NCBI RefSeq assembly: GCF_022581195.2
Contig: NC_061463.1
Location: 11,346,001-11,410,000 of the forward strand
Reading direction: 5' to 3'
DNA length: 64,000 nucleotides
Source of the DNA: Helicoverpa zea
Taxonomy: Eukaryota > Arthropoda > Insecta > Lepidoptera > Noctuidae
Positions 11,174 through 22,207 of the stretch are shown in pieces. Position 1 is the stretch's first letter. The number at the start of each line of letters is the position of its first letter. The position numbers were made by a program, and so were the translations under genes. The notes beneath the pieces were generated by a model. It saw only the letters and a program-made list of their open reading frames with translations. It made no database searches and was not told the DNA's origin.

Positions 11174-11623
11174 CTTTTCTACGCGTACCAGTTTTAATAA
11201 TGTACTCTGTGTCTGTGTAGGTACAAGAAACCAATAAACAAATTACGTTGCCATAACAATGGACTTGAATTTGGCGCTCACAGCGTTCCGTTTAACGCAA
11301 TAAACGCTTTCCTTAAATGTTTAATATTTATTTATTTACATAGCAGCTTCGAAACTGTTTATATGCACTTCGCCGTCCTTCGTTTTGCCCTCGTTTCTCA
11401 TATAAATAAAAGTATTTTATTTCATATTTTCCTTATCCAACAATAAAACCGGGTGTGCCCCTAATATGACTCAAACAACGCAGACTTTCAGTCTAGATCA
11501 CTGTTCAATTATTAAGTGTTCTCAGAATTGATATGCGATAAAATAAATATTGTATTATTCGGTGTCTGTGTATCAGTCAGTGACACGGTTCGTTACGAGC
11601 TGGTCCCGATTTGGACTACCAAA
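11174..11623. promoter_or_regulatory. Shared divergent promoter region of DNAAF4 and PTER copy 1 (inferred)
   Basis: This 450-bp stretch separates the divergent start codons of DNAAF4 (-) and PTER copy 1 (+). It is duplicated, with divergence, at 13757-14239 upstream of PTER copy 2. Matching words include AATTTGGCGCTCACAGCG, and a TTCGGTGTCTGTGTATCAGT element lies about 65 bp before each PTER start. Position and conservation between the copies suggest regulatory content, but no specific factor site can be named. Confidence 0.5.
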
Positions 11624-13040
11624 ATGACTTCAATAGTACAAACCGGTGAGTAAATTTTAAAATTAATTTATTCGCTGTACCTACTTATCTAACTTTAACT
11701 AAGCTATTTAATACTTTTGTTAATAAACTTTAGGTAAATAGCACTATCTATACTTACATACAATACCGAAATTCTGCTTATGATAAAAGGGGAAGCATAT
11801 AGAATAGATAACTACTTACTGTGCATTATGATGTTCTGCAAGAGTTGCTCCGGCACTTCGACAGGCTAGTCCAAAGTTCATGCTCATCCTTACTCCTTTA
11901 TTTCAGTGTTAGGAAACGTGGTCCCATCAGTGTTGGGCCGCACTCTAACTCACGAGCACTTGGCTATAAACCTCGAACAGTTTTACATGACGCCGCCCTC
12001 TGCCCTCGCTCCAAAATTCGACAGCCATCCTAATTTTCATATAGAAACTCTTGGATTTGTGAGGCAGCACCCATACAGTCTGAAGTATAATTTGGTAATG
12101 GATGATAAGGAAGCGAATGCAGCTGTTTTACATGATGTTGTTGAATATGGAACTGCTGGTGGAGGTGAGTTTTATGACGAGGTATGTAGGCAATTTTACT
12201 GACGCGTAGTTTATTACCATGGATGGAACTTCACCCAATAGCGAGTGTACAGTCACATAAAAAGATGCTGTCGGAAATTGAAAGAGCGATATTATATTAA
12301 TCAACTTCCAAGTAAAGAAGAGCTTCTCAAATGGTGTGACTTTCCTCAGGTACCATTGTGGAGAACACGACAGAAGGCATTAGACGCAACTTGAAGTTTT
12401 ACAAAGAAGTATCGCTTAGAAGCAAGGTGCACATCGTGGCTGGTACTGGTCACTACATTGCCGCCACGCAGAGCTCCGATACACTGGACAAGACATCGAG
12501 ACGGTGGCGTTGTGTTGCACGCGCCTCTCTTACTGGAGCTTGCTGTGGCCGCTGGGTGGCGGCCACAGAGTGTGGCGGGGCCCGCATTTGAACATCTGAC
12601 GGGCCAATGTCGGAGGTGCGGAAGAATGCTTTGGCGATACCCGTGCCCTCGACAATAGGTAATTGAAGGCAACACTAGGTAGGTTTTTAGCCGGTAAGAG
12701 TCCAGTACACCCCCTTCACTGACCCCAGGTAGAGGGAAGTCCGTGAGGATTTTCCCCCTGTCAAAAAAAATATATTAAGAGTATGTTCGTCGAAGGCTCG
12801 AACAAATTCTAAGCAAAGTGAGAGGAAGACATTTTTATAATAGGTAATATTATGGGAACAGACACTAGATAACTACATCTCTAATATCTTTTGCAGACGA
12901 AATTCTGAGGCCACGGCTACGCACATATTATCCACAACGTATTGCCCAAGATGGACACCAAAGGATTTTCGCGCCAACAGATAGACACGATTACCATAGA
13001 CAACCCCGCAAGATGGCTTGCTATGGACAATAAATCATAA
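11624..13040 (+). pseudogene. PTER copy 1: decayed phosphotriesterase-related gene
   Basis: Exons 1 (11624-11645) and 2 (11907-12164) are still open and splice in frame (MTSIVQT|VLGNVVPSVLGRTLTHEH). Exon 3 begins normally at 12350 but breaks at about 12494, after the codons for DTLDKT. From there a foreign GC-rich LINE tail runs to about 12775. Homologues of exons 4 and 5 of copy 2, with metal ligands His203, His232 and Asp300, and the end of exon 3 with Glu171, are missing. The last exon (12897-13040) survives but reads K-F-stop where copy 2 reads K-F-G (TGA at 12905-12907). Three independent lesions make this a pseudogene. Transcription from the old promoter remains possible. Confidence 0.93.
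12495..12775 (+). mobile_element. LINE 3' fragment inserted in PTER copy 1 exon 3
   Basis: The segment starts exactly where copy 1 stops matching copy 2 exon 3. It is GC-rich, then has TTTTTAGCCGGTAAGAGTC at about 12685 and ends with GATTTTCCCCCTGTC and an A tract (12766-12774). The TTTTTAGYCRGTAAGAGTC motif is shared with the R1-like LINE at 3484-5060, so this is probably the 3' end of a related but distinct LINE family. The flanking PTER intron and exons 4-5 are missing, so a deletion accompanied or followed the insertion. Confidence 0.7.
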
Positions 13041-13113
13041 CCTTTTTTATGAAGTTGGTTAGAGATTGTAATTCAGCACATTATGGTAACAAATGTTGTA
13101 AAATGTGATTGTC

Positions 13114-13248
13114 CGTCAGTTTCACAAACGTCCATTAAAGTTAAAGCTTCATTAAATCTATGGCTGTCACTTTATATCTTATTGACAAAGAGAGTCTTCA
13201 ATAGATTTAATGAAGCTTTAACTTTACTGGACGTTTGTGCAACTGACG
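13114..13248. mobile_element. Foldback MITE downstream of PTER copy 1
   Basis: A 135-bp palindrome. The left arm begins CGTCAGTTTCACAAACGTCC and the right arm ends GGACGTTTGTGCAACTGACG. Arms are about 48 bp with few mismatches around a loop of about 40 bp. The corresponding site downstream of PTER copy 2 (about 16790, TATTGTCTTGAAAAGCAT) lacks it, so it inserted into one copy after the duplication, or was lost from the other. GTC may be the target duplication. Superfamily not assigned. Confidence 0.85.
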
Positions 13249-13704
13249 AACGTCTTAAAAAACATAAAATTTTTGAGCAATCATTTGGAAACAGATTTTA
13301 TTTTAATTTAATCTTTTGATAGGTTTTTGTACACAGTAATTTTTGACGGGAATTTGTGCAAGCGCAAGTAGTATTTTCTTCGTATAATAACTTCGGACAA
13401 GCAAATTTAATCTACGAATTTGGTAAAAATTTGAATATCATGGCGAGCGGATGGAATGGAATCATTTTTTATGTTAATATTCGAAAAACGATTCAGATGG
13501 ATCCGTCTTAAATTTGGATAGGTACCTGGTACCTACTATAATTTTCCTTGCATCTAGATAACAATTGTAGCTGGATATTGATGTGGCACGGCAAACAATA
13601 TTGAATAACTATCGAAAAATTAAACAATCTGTTACAATATGGTGAATTACAGAAAATGCACAACTCCATCTGTGAATATATAATTAATATATATGTTATT
13701 ATGT

Positions 13705-13756
13705 ATAGATATAGATTTATTTGAGACCACGTATAATCTTTTATTATTACAGGCAT
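13705..13756 (-). pseudogene. Duplicated 5' stub of DNAAF4
   Basis: On the minus strand, 13756 downward encodes MPVIIKDYTWSQIN, matching the first 14 residues of intact DNAAF4 (MPIIVKDYTWSQTN) at 11173. Similarity stops at about 13705-13710, and the frame then runs into unrelated AT-rich sequence. This marks the left breakpoint of the tandem duplication that copied PTER. Confidence 0.9.
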
Positions 13757-14239
13757 CTTGCCTTCACAATAACACTTTCTGCTGTTATAATTACAATAAA
13801 CTAATAAACAAATTACGTCGCCATTGTAATATAATTAAATTTGGCGCTCACAGCGTTCCGTTCAACGCATAATACGTTTTCTGTAAACGTTTATTATTTG
13901 TTTTTCTACATGGCATCTTTGAAACTGTTTATAGGTACTTCGCCCTCCTTCGTAAATTTGACCTCGTTTCTCACATTAATAAACGTGTTCGAGGAGCACA
14001 CTGCGCCAATTTTGTGTTTGTTTATTGTTGTTTACGTATTTTATTTCATATTTTCTTTATCCAACAAAAAAACTAGATGTACCGGAATATCACAAAAACA
14101 ACGTAGTCTTTCAGTCTATCATTGTTTAATTATTTAAAGTGTTCTTAGCATTGATAAGCGATAAAGTAAATATTGTATTATTACCGTGCAGTAGTTCGGT
14201 GTCTGTGTATCAGTAAGTCACACGCTTCGTACTATCAAA

Positions 14240-16718
14240 ATGACTTCAAAAGTACAAACCGGTGAGTGTTTTTTTATTTTTATTTATCTGCTGGTACTGA
14301 GTAGATATCTATTTTTAAATCTGTTATTTAGTTTATTTATCAACACATATAACTATGCAAAGTATACAAACATATTATACTAAAATTGTGCTTATGATAA
14401 AAGAGGTAAGCAGAATAGATACTACTACTATTACTTTCCATTAGATGTTCCGAAAAAGTTACTCCCGCGCCTCGGCTGTGATTCTGCCCACCGAGGCTAG
14501 TCCAAAGTTCATGTTCATCCTCACTCCATGTTGTTCCAGTGTTAGGAGACGTGAGCCCATCAGTGTTGGGCCGCACTCTAACTCACGAGCATCTGGCTAT
14601 GAACTTCGAACATTTCTACAAGACTCCACCCTCCGCCCTAGCGCCTAAATTCGACAGCCACCCGAATTTTCATATAGAAACTCTTGGTTTCGTGAGGCAG
14701 TACCCATACAGTTTGAGGTATAACTTGGAACTAGATGATAAGGAAGCGAATGCAGCTGTTTTACATGATGTTGTTGAATATGGAACTGCCGGTGGAGGTG
14801 AGTTTTATGAAAATCTTTAATATTTTTTAGAACAAAACTTCGCTTGGTTTTTACTTATTTCTAGATACTGAGTATAGAATACACACAGAACTCTCTTGGT
14901 CTACCCACGATTCTCACTTACACGTTACACGAACAAACAATCGAAAGACCGTTTTAATTTACCTAATAACCGAGATCCAAAGAAAGGTTCTCAAATGATG
15001 CGACTTTCCTCAGGTACCATTGTGGAGAACACGACAGAGGGCATTAGACGCAACTTGAAGTTTTACAAAGAAGTATCGCTTAGAAGCAAGGTGCACATCG
15101 TGGCTGGTACTGGCCACTACATTGCCGACACTCAGACCTCCGATACACTGGACAAGACCACGGAAGATATTTACAATCATATGCTGGAAGAGCTCACGGT
15201 TGGGTGTCGTGATGAGCCTTCTATTCGGGCTGGTTTCATGGGAGAGATCGCCAGCGTTTGGCCGCTAAGAGGTTCGTTATATGCAAAGTAGGTATCAAGT
15301 TATACATGGGAGATTTTCGCGAAGCTCTTAAAATAATCTTCAATCTTTCATTTATCATTTAACTTTTTGCGTACTTATACATACGCCTATTTCTGGCGTA
15401 ACTATACCTAACCCTCTTTTGAAATTGACACTGTGTTAAGCTTTTCTATGCAGCTTTTCTCGTAGTCTATCTACCTCTACGTATAACCTGAATTCTGAAC
15501 TTTCAGTCATTGTCTAAGATTCATTATAAGTTTACTATGATTGGATTCCAGATTTCGAACGTAACGCGATAAAGGCAGCAGGGGAGTTACAACCTCAGAT
15601 CGGTTGTGGAGTCAGTTTCCACCCCCACAGGGTCAAGGAGGCTCCCTTCGAGATCATACGCCTGTACCTGGAGGCCGGGGGCTCCGCTGACAAAGTCGTC
15701 ATGTCGCATCTGGACCGTAAGTAAAAATAACCCGGTTGCCATCATGTTATGATTTTTTTCTGCGAATCATTTTGTGGCACTTTTAACATTTTCAACGGAC
15801 TTATAATAGCTTGCCATAATATGCAAAAGGGAGAAGCTATTTCCAATAAGTTATAATATGTATAGGTCTATTACCTAAATGCCTAAATGGAATCATTTTT
15901 CAAACTCCTCTTTTCCTATCCGCAGATATTTTTTATGAAACCCACAATGCGTGGGGCCCGAAACTCTGGCCGTTTTTTTAATCGAGAAATCCAAATGAGC
16001 TTTTACATTGTTCCTTAAACAGATATAAATTAAATTACAGGCACTCTTCTAGAAGACGATGTTCTCCTGGATTTCGCAGAACTCGGCACATATTGTCAGT
16101 TTGACCTATTTGGTGTTGAAGTCTCGTACTACCAGCTAAATGTGGACACGGACATGTTGAGTGACGCTCAAAGGATACAGAAGATTGCACTACTAGTCAA
16201 GGAGGGCAAAGAAGATAGGATACTCATGTCCCATGATATTCATACGAAACATCGATTGGTAAGTCTAATAACTTCATTTAAAGAACTTTCAACTTTAAAG
16301 GGACCTATTGGGGCTGCAGGACTCTTCATAAAGACCTCCGCTGAATCTAAAACACAAATTACTTAATCATAATAGTTACTCCTAAGATTATGTTCCCCTA
16401 ACAGCGCACAAAGTGGGAGGAAGACATTTTTGGGACTAATTCTTTTCGCGTTTCGGCGGAGTTCAGTAGTTTGATATACAAATGAAAACATGAATCCAAA
16501 CTATGTCATATCAAAATATACCCGTAATGGGAACAGATGCCAGATTTATTATATCGTTAAAATCAAATCATTTGCAGACAAAGTTCGGAGGCCACGGCTA
16601 CGCACACATTATCCACAACATATTACCCAAGATGGAGGCCAAAGGATTTTCGCGCCAACAGATAGACACGATCACCATAGACAACCCCGCAAGATGGCTG
16701 GCTATGGAAAACAAATAA
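14240..16718 (+). CDS. Pter: Phosphotriesterase-related protein (PTER), intact copy 2
   Basis: Six exons, 14240-14261, 14540-14797, 15014-15271, 15552-15716, 16041-16258 and 16578-16718, give 353 residues, close to mammalian PTER (about 349). Amidohydrolase-superfamily TIM-barrel enzyme with a two-metal site. Expected ligands are all present: H23-x-H25 in THEH, E171 in MGEIA (Glu replaces the carboxylated Lys of bacterial phosphotriesterase), H203 in SFHPH, H232 in MSHLD and D300 in MSHDIH. Natural role: mammalian PTER has been reported to hydrolyse N-acetyltaurine; that the insect enzyme does the same is inference. It sits 1.2 kb downstream of the dead copy 1. A poly(A) signal candidate AATAAA is at about 16953. 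The donor after exon 3 is non-consensus (GTTCGT). Confidence 0.95.
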
Positions 16719-18235
16719 TAGCCTTATTTTTATGAAGTCACACAGACACATTAGGGTTAAGTAAAAATATTGGAAATACATAAGTGATATTGTCTTGAAA
16801 AGCATCTAATTTTTGAGCAAGCATTCGGTAAGAAATTTTACTTTATTTTTACCATTTGATAGGTTTTTATATACCTAAAGTACTCTTTATTAGAATTTTA
16901 AGTGTTATTTGTGACCAATTGTTGTATCAAAGGTATTCTATTTTATAGTAATAATAAAACAGTTATAATTAAAAATACGTTATTTTATTTACAAATACAT
17001 AACTTCTGTTACAGAACAATATTTTTACTTATATAATTTTATGAGCATACATAATATTATGAAAGTCGTGTTTTCATGCGTATCTATTCGTATTTCATTG
17101 TAAAATGGGTAAAATGGGTATATTACCCATTACCTTAACCTCGCCATATTTTGAAGACTAAAATATATATTTTTTTGTCTAAAAATAAATAAAGTTGACG
17201 TGCATGAATATATTGTACAATAATGTATCTATGTAACGGTAAATAAAATCTCAGGAACGGCTCAAGCGGTTACAAAGTTCAATCCTAAAATCTGTAGGCT
17301 TCTAAAATAGTTCTTGAAAATCTTTACAAGAGTCATGTTGATGCTTTCGAATACTTTTATAAGTAGTATTGTAAATAACATAATCCTTTATCCGATTATA
17401 ATATCTATAGGATAATGAAATTTTGATACAAATCTGCTTAGCAACAGTTCACAATCATTAATAGATATTTCAACAGTTACATAATAGACAAGAAGATAAT
17501 TTTCCGACAGCATAGACAAATATTTTGATGAACAAAACGTGTATCTTATCTGAAGGAAAATTAGAGATACACAGTAGATAAGTCTTGTCTTATTAATTTG
17601 CTGCTGTGTATTTATAACATAGAAACTCATTGAAGCAGGGTATTATTTTGTAGCTAAATAATTATCAACTTTATGCCTATTGACATAACGTTATTATATT
17701 GACATAACGTTGAAAATCGAAAGTCTTTAACATAGCGAATTGTAGAGACCACAAATAGTCATTGTCAATTATGTAACAGTCTCGTTCTCGTCAAATAACT
17801 TTGCCACTCTGAATTCAGCTATTTTTAACGCTTTGCGCAAGCAAATGGTGCTTTTTTTGGTAAACGTTTACTACTGTGAAGTCACTAGCCAACTTCGGAC
17901 AAGCAAAGCTACTCGCATTGGTTATAAGAATATGAAAAATATTGTGCCATGGGAAGCACCTCAGAGCTGAGCGTAAATCCAGGAAATTAATATAACAGAT
18001 ATCTACATGGTTTTGGAATTGGCGCGAATTTTGCCTATTGAACAAGATGTTTCAACTGTTTTAGGGTGCATTTAAACCAAACCAACGATTAATATTCATC
18101 CTATCTCCACCTTTTCTTTGATGAAAATTAGGCTAAAGAATTCCAGTTTGATCTAAACGCATATTCACAACAAAACTTGTCCAAAAAAAGTGAAAACAAA
18201 CGCAAAAATTGTATAATCTATATTGTGTATAAATC
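16719..18235. other. Intergenic between PTER copy 2 and ZC3H15 (convergent)
   Basis: Holds the PTER 3' end. The PTER duplication match ends near 16880, at ATTTGATAGGTTTTTATA, which pairs with CTTTTGATAGGTTTTTGT near 13330. GTAAAATGG/GTAAAATGG is a short doublet at about 17099. The rest is AT-rich with no gene recognised. Confidence 0.5.
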
Positions 18236-21200
18236 CTAATCTTCTAAATCAAGGTTTTGAAGTTCTTCGTCTAAATCTTCGTCAAGGAATAGGTTTTCGT
18301 TGATGGGGACTGCGGCCGCGTCTTCGGAGGCCGGGGCTTCGCTGGAGGACTCGGGGCCGTCGCCATTGCCGTTCTCTAGGCCTTGGTTAAGCTGCTGCAG
18401 CCGGTCTTCCGTCGCTTTCGTGCCGGTATCATCAGCCTGGAGTTAAATAAGTTTGTTGTTGAAATTGTTGACATAAAAAAAATACGGTTATTAACCAAAA
18501 AGGCTATAGACAATGGCCTGAGTCGAGGTCTAAGTTTCACCAAGTTGATGGCTGATAATATTCGCATCGGCATTGATAATGCAGAGCAGAAAAGGGACCA
18601 GAATGATCAAAGCTCGAGCAGTATAAGTTATTATTTACTGCTATGGTAAAACAAGGAACGCGAGCAACGCCATCTATCGAGTTCAGATATGAAACTTTTC
18701 TCTCCGTCCTGTCGTGTAGAACAGATTGCAAATTTATTTTCTTTATAATGAAATAAATATAAATTATATTATCCCAAAATTTATTTGGCTAAACCCTGCA
18801 TTTATTAAATGTTGAAAAATTAAATACTAACCTCACAAGCTTCCATAGCGATGAGATCGAACTGGACCTCCCTATACTCCGTGGTATCGACCTCCTGGTC
18901 GCCGTAGTTGGCCAGATCGACGGCCTCGTCATCATCGTCTTCATCCGCGTCGTTAGCCAGCGCGGGGTCGAAGGAGAACATCTCGCGACCTGACAGTCCG
19001 ACAGCACGACCCGCCTTGAAGTCGCTGCGACGTTGTTCTTCGGCCTTGTTTAGAGCCTCCTGTAAATGAAATTAATATTATATTATTAAAATATCTTATA
19101 AAAGAATGCCATAAAATAGATGCTAAGTATCATAAGTAAGTAACATTGGTTAATTTGACGCAAGGAAGCAACCAACTCGTTAGTTCTAGGTCTTGTCAAG
19201 AGCGTCTTGCTTGACAAGACAAGAGGCAAGAGAGCTTGTCTTTTACCATTCAAGTATACATATCATACTCGTTCATTTATTTTGTGGCACAAAACCACCA
19301 CATTTGGTTTGGATGCTAAAATATAACTTACAAAACTACATGAGAAAAAACTCTGACACAACCTATATACCAAATAAATAATATTCATAAAAAATAAATA
19401 AAATGTGGAACAAACCTGTTTCTCTCTAATCTTCTTCTTCTTCCACGCAAGGAAGGTTTCCAACGTGATTTTCGTTTGATTAGGACCAAGCGCCGCTCTC
19501 TCTCTTTCAATGAGATCCACTAGAGATATCTCATTCTTTTTCTCTTCCATTTTCTTCTTATCTCTCTTGAGGACGAAGCCGGGAGGCAAGGCGTGCCTGT
19601 ATATACACTTGGAGCCTGATGGACATTCCCAGAACCAACCATATTTGGATTTTTCGACAGCTTCCAAGAAATGTTTGCAAATCTGAAAACATAATACGGG
19701 AATGGTTTTTAATATGTTGGATATGTATGAATAACGTAATGCTCGAAGCTGTAATTTTTCTTGAGTGTCCTTATCAATGTACATACACAGTTTCTTCCGA
19801 ACTATCTCATATTTTCTTAAGTTTGATCCAGCAAATGTGCATCAAACATGTGCCTCGTATGTAATGGGCTTGTCTTAAAAGGTTTCACATATCAGTACAT
19901 AATCTATGATCAATCAGTAATGAAAACCTTAAGGGCCTGTATGCACTGTCGACTAGTGTCGCTGGTGACCGAGTCGCCAGCGACTGTGACTTTCATTAGT
20001 TTAAGTAAGATGTTACGCACTTAGTCGCCGGTTGCCCGGGCCTATTCGCCTATGTTTCGGACGCCGCCGACTAGTCGACAGTGCGTAATAGCCCTAAGAT
20101 ACTTAGGGCAGATTTTTCAATCTCCAGATAACTTTTATCAGAGGAATATGTTTGACGTTTTGACAGCTTTTGTATAGAAAATATGTCAAACCGCCATAAT
20201 TATTCCTCAGATAGAAGTTAACTGATGATTGAAAAATCAGCCCTTATATAAATTAGGAAAACTCACAATATCAGTAGTAGGTCTCTGCTTGTCACCTTCT
20301 CCATGCTTCTTCTCCACGACTTCCTTCAGTTTATCCTCATCCCAATTGTCCATGTTGTCATCATCATCGCGCATGTCTACATACAGGGAACGTTTCTCAG
20401 CCTGGAAATATAAAAGGGTATGGTAAAGTCACAGTAATTTCTAATTATTTATTTTCTGTAACTTTTGTTGACGTGGTTTTGAGAGTGGGACAATATAGGT
20501 TGAAAAAAACAATAATCATGACCTCATGACTTTACAGCAATATAGCATTATGGTAATATTTACCTACTTTCTTTCTTATATGGCAATGTGTCTTTATTGC
20601 AATACAAAATGGAATATTCCAACATAATAGAAAAATAAACTTTACCTTTCTCTCAAGTGTCAAATCGTGAGAGAACTTGCACCTATCTCCTTTGGTACAT
20701 TGGCCCTGCTTGAAGAAAGCACACACCACTGATTTGGGATCCGTACCTGAAAAAAAAAGATTTAGCTTAAGTAAGTTTAAGTCCAGCTTTTGCCTACATT
20801 TACTTGCTTCCCAAAGGGACTACTTTTCTTATATAGCTTATCAGAGGTATCATATATATTATTCTTATGTTTAAGCTATATTTCTGAGCTGCCAAGATCC
20901 ATCTCAATCCATTCACCTCACTTTATATTAACATGACTTATTTAACCCATTTCATTTGACAACATTTATAAAGTTAACGATTCTAAGAAACTGTAAGCTA
21001 AAAATTAACAGCTCTAAATCTTTGTGTGAGACGTTGAATCAGGATCAGTATTTATAATACCTTTCTCAACTTTCTGTGTCTGTACAGGTTTGAAGAGCAT
21101 AGCTAACTCCTTCTGCTCCTTCATTTTGGCCTCTTTTTCCTTCTTCTTGTCATCCATGGGCTTGGCGGGGTGGATGCCGCCACTCTTTACCTGCTTCTCA

Positions 21201-21811
21201 ACTTGCTGGATAAACTTCTGCTGTTTTGCACCTTTCTTGTTTTTCAGACCAAAGGTTTTGTCCTGTAATGTAGTAGGAGATTATGAGTAGATGATTTTTT
21301 AAGGAGTGCAAAAATTAAGAACTATATTTCAGTAGATTGGTTTTGGTAAAATATGTGCAGCGTTGATTTTCTCTTTCTTGGACTGGGTAGCTTTAGTTTG
21401 CTTACTTATAGTATAGTACCTGTATTAGATAAGTTTGAGGGCCCTCATTATTTTAAAGTTCTGATTTGTCTGAAAGGTACCTAACTTAGTTTTCCAAAAT
21501 TGTGCAATAAGTGGATTAAGTCTACTACAAAAAGTAAATAAACAAGGATTAAATATTCCAGTGTAATTTTTATCTGCAGTGCAATCGTAGTTAAAGTTAA
21601 ATTAGAATTTTTTTTTTGAATTGTTTCATTGTCTTCCAAAACAATATTTTACACCATTAATGGAAATTTTTGGTTTGTCGATATGTTGATGAAATTAATG
21701 AGCTAATCATGAATATAATTGTTGTTTTCTCACCTCAATTACTTTATCCTTCTTCTTCGCTTCAGTCTTTTTGCTGGCACCGCCAGCCCCGCTAGCTTTC
21801 TTCGGCGGCAT
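18236..21811 (-). CDS. ZC3H15: Zinc finger CCCH domain-containing protein 15 (DFRP1)
   Basis: Seven minus-strand exons, 21811-21734, 21262-21061, 20746-20646, 20401-20267, 19682-19416, 19059-18832 and 18436-18236, give 403 residues. The N-terminus is Lys-rich (MPPKKASGAGGASKKTEAKK), followed by FGLKNKKGAKQQKFI, a family hallmark. Zinc finger 1 is C102-x7-C110-x5-C116-x3-H120. Zinc finger 2 is C174-x17-C192-x5-C198-x3-H202, then YRHALPPGFVLK, the DLIERERAALGP region and KITLETFLAWKKKK. The acidic C-terminus ends NLFLDEDLDEELQNLDLED, as in mammalian DFRP1. The family binds and stabilises the GTPase DRG1 in the cytoplasm and associates with ribosomes (family knowledge). Intron 4 contains two adjacent MITEs. 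It is transcribed divergently from TMEM64, 1.5 kb away. Confidence 0.95.
19933..20094. mobile_element. Harbinger-like MITE (TAA target duplication), ZC3H15 intron 4
   Basis: Element of 162 bp with termini GGGCCTGTATGCACTGTCGA and TCGACAGTGCGTAATAGCCC. It is flanked by direct TAA at 19930-19932 and 20095-20097. Inverted ends plus a 3-bp TWA duplication suggest a PIF/Harbinger-type non-autonomous element. The core is rich in CGCCG. Confidence 0.8.
20106..20243. mobile_element. Second Harbinger-like MITE (TTA target duplication), adjacent
   Basis: Element of 138 bp with termini GGGCAGATTTTTCAATC and GATTGAAAAATCAGCCC, flanked by TTA at 20103-20105 and 20244-20246. Its inverted repeats extend through GATAACTT / AAGTTAACT. 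It lies only 11 bp from the previous MITE but has a different sequence, so it is an independent insertion. Confidence 0.82.
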
Positions 21812-22119
21812 GGTTATGTCTTTTCTCGAAGCTTCAAATTAATACACAACTTCCAAGAGTAAAGTTCCCTTAATCTAAATAGCTTAGTATTAAGGGTTTT
21901 ACACCATTAATACAAGTTTATATTTATTTTACACGTTATAAGAAAAAGTAAATATCTTCCACGGTGCACCAAAGAGTAAAGTAATATATAGGGAAAAGAG
22001 AGCCCTCTTGCGTGATAATCATGCAAACCTATTTGTCAATGCGCCATCTCTCTCTAAATTGGCCCCGAACTACCTACATAGCTATAGCTATAAAAATATA
22101 TATGCATCATATTCATAAC

Positions 22120-22207
22120 ATTTTCTATTAGGGTAAATAGCACCATGTAACTATAACATTGGTTATCGTTATAGTTACATTATGCTACTTACCCTAATAG
22201 AAAATGT
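22120..22207. mobile_element. Small foldback MITE
   Basis: Near-palindrome of about 88 bp. The left arm begins ACATTTTCTATTAGGGTAA and the right arm ends TTACCCTAATAGAAAATGT, with inner arms ATGTAACTATAAC / GTTATAGTTACAT. The inner ACTATAAC and GGTTATCG words also occur in the foldback at 56574-56702, so the two may belong to related families. Confidence 0.75.

Noticed and set aside
11624..12164. PTER copy 1 as a functional short isoform
   Set aside because: Most metal ligands are encoded by lost exons, and the last exon has a stop in its fourth codon.
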